Origin: Pseudomonadota bacterium
GTDB lineage: Bacteria; Pseudomonadota; Alphaproteobacteria; Rhizobiales; Devosiaceae
Assembly: GCA_023388175.1 (NCBI GenBank)
Contig: JAEWGT010000017.1
Coordinates: 372,001-436,000, forward strand
Direction: 5' to 3'
Length of the DNA stretch: 64,000 nucleotides
The translations under genes were made by a program, and so were the position numbers. Below are positions 58,151-64,000 of the stretch, in pieces. The notes beneath the pieces are model-generated. The model searched no databases and was not told the origin of the DNA. It saw only the letters and a program-made list of their open reading frames with translations. The number at the start of each line of letters is the position of its first letter. The stretch's first letter is position 1.

Positions 58151-59878
58151 ATGACCAAACTGTCCCCCACGCCCTCCGCCGAGACCCTCACCCGCATGAT
58201 CATGGCGGGGCAAGGCAAGGCCCCCGCCGATCTCGTCATCCGCAATATCGATCTGCTCGACGTCATCACCGGCGCGGTGACCAGGACGGACATCGCCATT
58301 GTCGGCGACCGCATCGTGGGCACTCATGGCCAGTATGACGGCGCAACGGTCATCGACGGCACTGGCCGCTTCGCCGTGCCCGGCTTCATCGACACGCATC
58401 TGCATATCGAATCGTCCCTCGTCACCCCGCTGGAATTTGATCGCTGCGTGCTACCCTATGGCGTCACCACGGTCCTCTGCGACCCGCACGAAATCGCCAA
58501 CGTGCTGGGTGCTGAAGGGCTGCGCTATTTCCTCGACAGCGCCGAGCGCACCATTATGGACGTGCGGGTCAATCTCTCGTCCTGCGTCCCGGCCACGCCA
58601 TTCGAGACCGCGGGCGCACAGCTGGAAATCGACGACCTCCTGCCTTTCCGCGACCACCCCAAGGTCGTCGGCCTTGCGGAAATGATGAACTTCCCCGGCG
58701 TTCTCAATGCCGACCCCGGCATTCTGGCAAAGCTCGCCGCCTTTCAGGATGGCCATATCGATGGCCATGCCCCGCTTCTGCGCGGCGCTGCGCTCAATGG
58801 CTATCTCGCCGCGGGCATTCGCACCGATCACGAAGCCACCTCAGCCGCCGAAGCCCGCGAAAAACTGGCCAAGGGCATGGCCATCCTCATCCGCGAAGGC
58901 TCGGTCTCGAAGGATCTCAACGCCCTGGCGGAAATCCTCGACGAGAACACGTCGAGCTTTGTCGCCCTCTGCACCGATGACCGCAACCCGCTCGACATTG
59001 CCGAAGAAGGCCATCTCGACTCCTCCATCCGCCGCCTCATCGCCATGGGCCGGCCGTTACACCATGTCTATCGCGCCGCGAGCCATTCCGCCGCCCGCAT
59101 TTTCGGCCTGCGCGACCGGGGCCTTGTAGCCCCTGGCTGGCGCGCCGACATCGCCATTCTCGACAGCCTCGAAGCCTGTCGCGTGTCCGACGTGATCGCC
59201 GTCGGCCGCCGCGTCACCCCCGAATTGTTCGATGCCCGCGAACCCGTGGCCCCGGTCGGCCTCAAGTCGATGAAAGCCCGTCCGGTCACACCCGATGCCT
59301 TCATCACCGCACCCAAGCCCGGCCAGAACCGGGTACCGGTGATTGGGGTCAGGCCCGGCCTCATCCTCACCTTCCGCGAGGAAGCCACGCTGGCCTCCAC
59401 ACAAAAGGGCCTGCAACCCGACATAGCGGCCGATGTCATCAAGCTCGCCGTCATCGAGCGCCATGGCAAGAACGGCAATATTGGCCGCGCCTTCGTCACC
59501 GGCTTTGGCCTCAAGCGCGGCGCCATAGCGTCTTCGGTGGGGCATGACAGCCACAACATCACCGTGGTCGGTGCCAGTGACGCGGACATGGCCCTTGCCG
59601 TCAACCGGCTGATCGAGCTGGGCGGCGGCTTCACCGTGGCCAATGACGGCGAGGTGACAGCCGAACTGGCCCTGCCGCTTGCCGGACTCATGAGCCTCAA
59701 GTCTTTCGAGGATGTGGCCGACGATCTCCACCACCTGCGCGATGCCGCCAAGGCGCTCGATTGCGTCCTGCCAGAACCCTTCCTGCAGGTTGCCTTCCTC
59801 GCCCTGCCCGTCATCCCACACCTCAAAATGACCGACAGGGGCCTGTTCGATGTCGATAAATTCGACTTCGTGACCTGA
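58151..59878 (+). CDS. ade: Adenine deaminase
   Basis: A 575-residue amidohydrolase. It turns adenine to hypoxanthine and ammonia. The metal motif is DTHLHIESSLVTP (about residues 81-93); CDPHEIANVLG, GHAPLLRGAALNGYLAAGI and VTGFGLKRGAIASSVGHDSHNITVVG with VNRLIELGGGFTVANDGEV are the other standard blocks. Purine salvage together with apt (38.6 kb) and prs (25 kb), though not linked. The start ATG at 58151 (MTKLSPTP) is natural. Confidence 0.95.
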   Translation: MTKLSPTPSAETLTRMIMAGQGKAPADLVIRNIDLLDVITGAVTRTDIAIVGDRIVGTHGQYDGATVIDGTGRFAVPGFIDTHLHIESSLVTPLEFDRCVLPYGVTTVLCDPHEIANVLGAEGLRYFLDSAERTIMDVRVNLSSCVPATPFETAGAQLEIDDLLPFRDHPKVVGLAEMMNFPGVLNADPGILAKLAAFQDGHIDGHAPLLRGAALNGYLAAGIRTDHEATSAAEAREKLAKGMAILIREGSVSKDLNALAEILDENTSSFVALCTDDRNPLDIAEEGHLDSSIRRLIAMGRPLHHVYRAASHSAARIFGLRDRGLVAPGWRADIAILDSLEACRVSDVIAVGRRVTPELFDAREPVAPVGLKSMKARPVTPDAFITAPKPGQNRVPVIGVRPGLILTFREEATLASTQKGLQPDIAADVIKLAVIERHGKNGNIGRAFVTGFGLKRGAIASSVGHDSHNITVVGASDADMALAVNRLIELGGGFTVANDGEVTAELALPLAGLMSLKSFEDVADDLHHLRDAAKALDCVLPEPFLQVAFLALPVIPHLKMTDRGLFDVDKFDFVT

Positions 59879-59991
59879 TACCCCCAATAGGGGGAAGGTT
59901 TCCACGCCCTCTCTCCCGCGGTCGCCACTATCCTCGCTCCCGGCACTGCATCCGTTTGGAAAAATATTTCCCACGCCCATGAGCCCGCTGC

Positions 59992-60003
59992 TAAATCGAT
60001 TTA
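59992..60003. promoter_or_regulatory. Perfect 12-base palindrome, LacI-type operator (candidate)
   Basis: TAAATCGATTTA with a central CG, like many LacI/GalR operators. It lies 167 bases before the tannase-family gene and 114 bases past the ade stop. The 290-base spacer holds no gene. Confidence 0.45.
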
Positions 60004-60169
60004 TCGATCCGCTCGCGTCAAGATGTTGATTTAACTGCCAATCTTGCATGCTGGGCGTCGGACCGCCTGTCCGGCGCGCGAGACCGTTCGCGATATTGCC
60101 AAATTAGTTATCCTGCATAACAATAAGCCATCTGGACGCAAAGATGCGCCGGACAAAAGGGAGGAATGA

Positions 60170-61834
60170 ATGCGCTCGACCTTGAGGAACTCTGTGGCAG
60201 TGGCGGCACTCGTTGGCGCCACGAGCATGGCGGGAATATCCGCCGCACAAGCCATGGACTGCGCGGAAATTGCGGGCCACGATTTTGGCATTTCCGATCT
60301 CGTGATTGCCGAAACCATCGCCGAGGCTGCTGGTGAGAACGCCCCGGTCGATCATTGCGTCGTGCGCGGCCATATCGCGGAGCGCACCGGTATCGACGGC
60401 AATACCTATCGCATCCGTTTCGAATTGCGCCTTCCCGATGAATGGAACGGCCGCTTCCTGCACCAGTTCAACGGCGGCAATGACGGCGCTGTCGTCCCAG
60501 CTACGGGCAACCTGCTCAATGGCGATCCAGCCGATACCGGCCTGGCGCGCGGCTATGCAGTTGTTTCAAGCGATGCCGGCCATGACGGCGAAGCCCATCC
60601 CGAAGCCGGTCTCGCCAGCGCCGCGAAATTCGGCTTCGACCCCGAAGCCCGCAGCGATTACGGCTATGGCGCCGTTATCAAGCTGAATCCCGTGGCGGAA
60701 CAGATTGTCGAAGACTATTACGGCGAGGCGATTGCCTACTCCTACGGCGTCGGCGGCTCCAATGGCGGTCGCCATGCACTGGTGCAGGCAACCCGCTCGC
60801 CCGACGCCTTCGACGGTATTCTCTCCGGCTTTCCGGGCCTCAACCTGCCCCGCGCTGCCGTGCAGCACGCCTGGGACATTCAGAGCTTCAACGCCATCAA
60901 TGGCGACGTGCGCAAGGCCTTCGCGCCTGAAGAGTTGCAAATGGTGGGCGATGCCATAATCGCCGCATGCGATGGCTTCGACGGACTTGAGGACGGCATC
61001 ATTGCCGACACTGCAGCCTGTCAGGCCAGCTTCGACATTGCCAGCCTCACCTGCCAGGCCGGTTCGTCCGATACATGTCTCAGTGCCGAACAGGTCGAGG
61101 CACTGCGCCGCATCCATGCCGGCCCCACCAATTCTGCCGGTGAAGCGCTCTACACCAATTGGGCCTGGGATCGTGGCATTGCCACCGGAGACTGGCGCTT
61201 CTGGAAGCTCGAAAGCCCCATTCCGCCCTGGGACAATCTTCCCCTGATCGCCACCATGGGGGCATCTTCGCTCGCCATGATCTTCTCCAACCCGCCGGTC
61301 GATGTCGGCGGCAGCCCGGATGACCTGCTGGCCTTCCTGCTCGATTACGATTTCGATACCGATGCCACCGTGGACGCGACCGATGCAACCTTCACGGAAT
61401 CGCCCATGCAATTCATGGCACCCACAGACACCGACAACCCGGTAATGGCCGATTTCCGGGATGCCGGCGGCAAGATGATCGTCTTCCATGGCGTCAGTGA
61501 CCCGGTCTTCTCGGTCTATGACACCATCAATTGGTACGAGCGGCTCGACGAGAATAATGGCGGCAATGCCGCCGACTTCGTCACTCTCTACACCGTCCCC
61601 GGCATGGGTCATGGCCCCGGCAGCCCGGCCACCGATAAGTTCCACGCCTTCTCGGCCTTGGTTGACTGGGTTGAAAACGATCAGGCACCGGAGGCGCTTG
61701 TCGCCGAAGTCACCCCGGACAATCAATATGTCCCGGACATGATCGGCATTACCCGCAAGCTCTGCCCTCATCCGGCTGTCGCCCGCTACACCGGCGGGGA
61801 CGAGGCCAGCCACGAGAGCTTCACCTGCCAATAA
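60170..61834 (+). CDS. Tannase/feruloyl-esterase-family hydrolase lacking the CS-D-HC disulphide
   Basis: A 554-residue secreted alpha/beta hydrolase. Residues 1-28 are a signal peptide (VAVAALVGATSMAGISAAQA). The nucleophile is S197 in GVGGSNGGRHAL, the acid D444 in FHGVSDPVFS, and the base H481 in VPGMGHGPGS, in the order of the tannase family. Normally a Cys precedes the Ser and a Cys follows the His and the two are bonded; here both are Gly (G196, G482). Substrate is probably an ester of an aromatic acid but unproven. GGGAGGA precedes the ATG, and a terminator follows. Confidence 0.82.
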   Translation: MRSTLRNSVAVAALVGATSMAGISAAQAMDCAEIAGHDFGISDLVIAETIAEAAGENAPVDHCVVRGHIAERTGIDGNTYRIRFELRLPDEWNGRFLHQFNGGNDGAVVPATGNLLNGDPADTGLARGYAVVSSDAGHDGEAHPEAGLASAAKFGFDPEARSDYGYGAVIKLNPVAEQIVEDYYGEAIAYSYGVGGSNGGRHALVQATRSPDAFDGILSGFPGLNLPRAAVQHAWDIQSFNAINGDVRKAFAPEELQMVGDAIIAACDGFDGLEDGIIADTAACQASFDIASLTCQAGSSDTCLSAEQVEALRRIHAGPTNSAGEALYTNWAWDRGIATGDWRFWKLESPIPPWDNLPLIATMGASSLAMIFSNPPVDVGGSPDDLLAFLLDYDFDTDATVDATDATFTESPMQFMAPTDTDNPVMADFRDAGGKMIVFHGVSDPVFSVYDTINWYERLDENNGGNAADFVTLYTVPGMGHGPGSPATDKFHAFSALVDWVENDQAPEALVAEVTPDNQYVPDMIGITRKLCPHPAVARYTGGDEASHESFTCQ

Positions 61835-61837
61835 ACA

Positions 61838-61865
61838 AAAGCCCGCCGAAAGGCGGGCTTTGAAC
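61838..61865 (+). terminator. Terminator of the tannase-family gene
   Basis: AAAGCCCGCC, loop GAAA, GGCGGGCTTT. It starts four bases after the stop. The malate synthase gene is convergent. Confidence 0.85.
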
Positions 61866-61947
61866 CGGCCGAAGGCAAATTCGCGCCTGTGGCGCGAATT
61901 TAGGTGAAAAGGCCATGAGGCCTGCGGCCGAATGGCGGGGTAAAGGC

Positions 61948-64000
61948 CTATTTCGCGTCGCGCGCCTTGACCTTGCGGCGTGCCGCATGCAGCAGCGGCT
62001 CGGTATAACCGCTGGGCTGGTCGGCGCCATGCAGCGCCAGATCGAGTGCTGCGTTGAAAGCAACCGACTGAAAATTCTCGCTCATCGGTCTGTAGATCGG
62101 ATCAGCAGCATTCTGCTCATCCACGACCTTCGCCATGCGCTCGAAGACAGACGTGACCTCGTCGCGGCTGACAAGTCCATGGCGCAGCCAGTTGGCCACC
62201 GCTTGCGACGAAATCCGGCAGGTCGCGCGATCTTCCATCAGGCCGACATTGTTGATGTCCGGCACCTTGGAACAGCCGACACCCTGCTGTACCCAGCGCA
62301 CCACATAGCCCAGGATGCCCTGCGCATTATTCTCAAGCTCACGGGTAATCTCTTCTCGGCTGAGCGCATAGGGCGCCAGAACCGGCATGGAGAACAGATC
62401 CGCCAGCGGCGGCATCGCCTGGTTGTGCCGGCGCTTCTGCGCCTCGAACACATCGACCTGATGGTAGTGCAACGCGTGCAGGGTGGCCGCTGTCGGCGAA
62501 GGCACCCAGGCGGTATTGGCCCCGGCATTGGGATGGCCGATCTTGGCCTCCATCATCGCCGCCATGTCATCCGGCCGCGCCCACATGCCCTTGCCGATCT
62601 GTGCCTTGCCGGAGAACCCGGCAGCCAGGCCGATCAGCACATTGCGATCCTCATACGAGGCAATCCATTTTTCGGCCTTGATCTCGTCCTTGCGCAGCAC
62701 AGCACCGGCTTCCATCGAGGTGTGGATTTCATCACCGGTGCGGTCAAGGAAACCGGTATTGATGAAGAACACGCGCTCCCGCGCTGCATGAATTGCGGCC
62801 TTGAGGTTGGCCGACGTGCGGCGCTCCTCATCCATGATGCCGATCTTGATCGTATTGGGCTTCAACCCGAGAAAGGCCTCGACCGAAGCAAAAATATCGC
62901 AGGCAAAGGCCACTTCCTCGGGTCCGTGCATCTTGGGCTTGACCACGTAGATCGCGCCGTTGCGCGCATTGTTGCCCTTGTCGTGCAGCGCGCAGAGTGC
63001 CGTCACGGCAGCGTCCATCAGTCCTTCGCCCACCGGCTTGCCATCAAGCAACACGGCGTCGGTGGTCATCAAGTGCCCGACATTGCGCACCAGCAGCAAT
63101 GAACGGCCGCGCAGCACCAGTGGATCGCCCTTGATATCCTTGTAGACCCGGTCGGGTTTGAGCTTGCGCGTGACCTGCTTTCCACCCTTGTCGAACGTGT
63201 CTTCGAGCGACCCATTCATCAGGCCCAGCCAGTTGCGATAGACCCCGACCTTGTCCTCGGCGTCCACTGCGGCGACCGAATCCTCGCAATCCTGTATCGT
63301 CGTCAGCGCCGCCTCGACGATCACATCACTCAACCCGGCAGCGTGGGCCCTGCCGATTTCGGTATCCGGCGCGATCACCAGAACGGCATGCAGCCCATGG
63401 TGCCGGAGGACGATCTCGCCGGCTTTTTCAGTGCCACCATAGCCGACAAAAGCATCCGGATCGCGCAACCCGGTGCGCCCGATGGATGTGTCGACCACCA
63501 GGATACGCGTCTCGCCTTCCTTGATGATGTGATAGCCGGTCGCGTCCTTGTGGCTGCCGCCCGCCAGGGGGAAACTCGCGTCGAGAAAATCCGCGACCCG
63601 CGCCACCACCGCCGCGCCGCGTGCTGGATTGTAGCTCCGGCCGGGCGCCAGATCGCCATCGCGGCTGATTGCATCGGTGCCGTAGAGCGCATCGTAGAGC
63701 GAGCCCCAGCGCGCATTGGCAGCGTTCAGCGCATAGCGGGCATTGGAAACAGGCACCACAAGCTGCGGCCCGCACAGCGTTGCAATTTCCGGGTCCAACC
63801 CTTCGGTCAGAATGGTAAAATCGCCCGGCTCATCCACGAGATAGCCGATCTCGCGCAGGAAGAACTCGTAGCCCTGCGCATTATTGGCGACAGCACCGTA
63901 TTTGCGATGCCAGTCGTCGATCTGCGCCTGCAGATCATCACGCTTGGCCAGCAGGCGCGCATTGGTCGGCACATGCTCGGCCAGCATGGCCGCGAAACCA
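61948..64000 (-). CDS. glcB: Malate synthase G, 5' end beyond the window
   Basis: At least 683 residues are visible of a protein usually about 720 long. It condenses glyoxylate and acetyl-CoA to malate in the glyoxylate shunt. Pieces from N to C: VPVSNARYALNAANARWGSLYDALYGTD (about residues 80-107 of the visible part), VVDTSIGRTGLRDPDAFVGY, AALTTIQDCEDSVAAVDAEDKV (catalytic Asp and Glu), PKMHGPEEVAFA, NTGFLDRTGDEIHTSMEAG and GCSKVPDINNVGLMEDRATCRISSQ. The reading frame runs open to base 64000 as GFAAM, so the true start is to the right. Confidence 0.96.
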   Translation of the reverse strand, partial: GFAAMLAEHVPTNARLLAKRDDLQAQIDDWHRKYGAVANNAQGYEFFLREIGYLVDEPGDFTILTEGLDPEIATLCGPQLVVPVSNARYALNAANARWGSLYDALYGTDAISRDGDLAPGRSYNPARGAAVVARVADFLDASFPLAGGSHKDATGYHIIKEGETRILVVDTSIGRTGLRDPDAFVGYGGTEKAGEIVLRHHGLHAVLVIAPDTEIGRAHAAGLSDVIVEAALTTIQDCEDSVAAVDAEDKVGVYRNWLGLMNGSLEDTFDKGGKQVTRKLKPDRVYKDIKGDPLVLRGRSLLLVRNVGHLMTTDAVLLDGKPVGEGLMDAAVTALCALHDKGNNARNGAIYVVKPKMHGPEEVAFACDIFASVEAFLGLKPNTIKIGIMDEERRTSANLKAAIHAARERVFFINTGFLDRTGDEIHTSMEAGAVLRKDEIKAEKWIASYEDRNVLIGLAAGFSGKAQIGKGMWARPDDMAAMMEAKIGHPNAGANTAWVPSPTAATLHALHYHQVDVFEAQKRRHNQAMPPLADLFSMPVLAPYALSREEITRELENNAQGILGYVVRWVQQGVGCSKVPDINNVGLMEDRATCRISSQAVANWLRHGLVSRDEVTSVFERMAKVVDEQNAADPIYRPMSENFQSVAFNAALDLALHGADQPSGYTEPLLHAARRKVKARDAK

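Noticed and set aside
1..64000. tRNA, rRNA, CRISPR, prophage and IS elements
   Set aside because: Looked for in the spacers; none showed a cloverleaf, repeat-spacer array, transposase or integrase. A covariance-model scan was not possible.

Overview
The window is 64 kb of dense, high-GC chromosomal DNA. It reads as an alphaproteobacterium of the order Hyphomicrobiales (Rhizobiales), plausibly Devosia-like. Support comes from gene orders typical of that group: SDR-uvrC, pgsA-moaD-moaE, a ybjN-like gene before proC, lgt-midA-pgeF-prs-rplY-pth, ychF followed by two MaoC genes, and apt-petCBA-trmL-hemF. Other support is two CtrA-type boxes (TTAA-N7-TTAAC), a probably near-leaderless attenuator peptide, and REP-like intergenic palindromes. 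The genus is inference. I saw no rRNA, tRNA, CRISPR array, transposase or prophage.

Layout. 0-6 kb: 5' end of ferrochelatase, a DUF1007-NicO Ni/Co transporter, LysR and MarR-like regulators, envelope and membrane proteins, an EamA transporter. 6-16 kb: SDR, uvrC, a three-gene ABC-2 exporter, and DAHP synthase (aroG) behind a leader peptide with the run FYWYFSY and a terminator/antiterminator, then pgsA-moaD-moaE. 16-21 kb: ilvE, MarR regulator, proC, YbjN, phosphoesterase, ubiK, chorismate mutase. 21-27.5 kb: an NmrA-type reductase, then lgt, midA, pgeF, prs, rplY, pth. 27.5-32.7 kb: an accessory block (decayed spacer, catB-type acetyltransferase, GH4 alpha-galactosidase, two AraC regulators, PhyH oxygenase) that appears to interrupt the usual pth-ychF neighbourhood. 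32.7-39.4 kb: ychF, an orphan FlbD/NtrC-type DNA-binding domain behind a CtrA box, two MaoC genes, a TerC protein with a structured-looking leader, small proteins, apt. 39.5-44 kb: cytochrome bc1 operon (petABC), trmL, hemF. 44-49.5 kb: AAA ATPase, cca, two NUDIX genes, GNAT, glutathionyl-hydroquinone reductase. 49.7-53.5 kb: phosphoesterase, then murL-murD2, the alternative route for putting D-glutamate into peptidoglycan. 53.5-64 kb: a membrane-anchored winged-helix/TPR regulator divergent from a degenerate receiver, MgtC, a polyol dehydrogenase, adenine deaminase, an unusual tannase-family esterase, and malate synthase G running off the right edge.

The strongest leads are the aromatic-codon attenuator before aroG (13.19-13.36 kb), the murL-murD2 pair (50.8-53.5 kb), the CtrA-box plus orphan FlbD-like protein (33.9-34.2 kb), and the tannase-family enzyme in which both cysteines of the conserved catalytic disulphide are glycine (60.2-61.8 kb). 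Gene calls rest on motifs and remembered family features; no database search was run.
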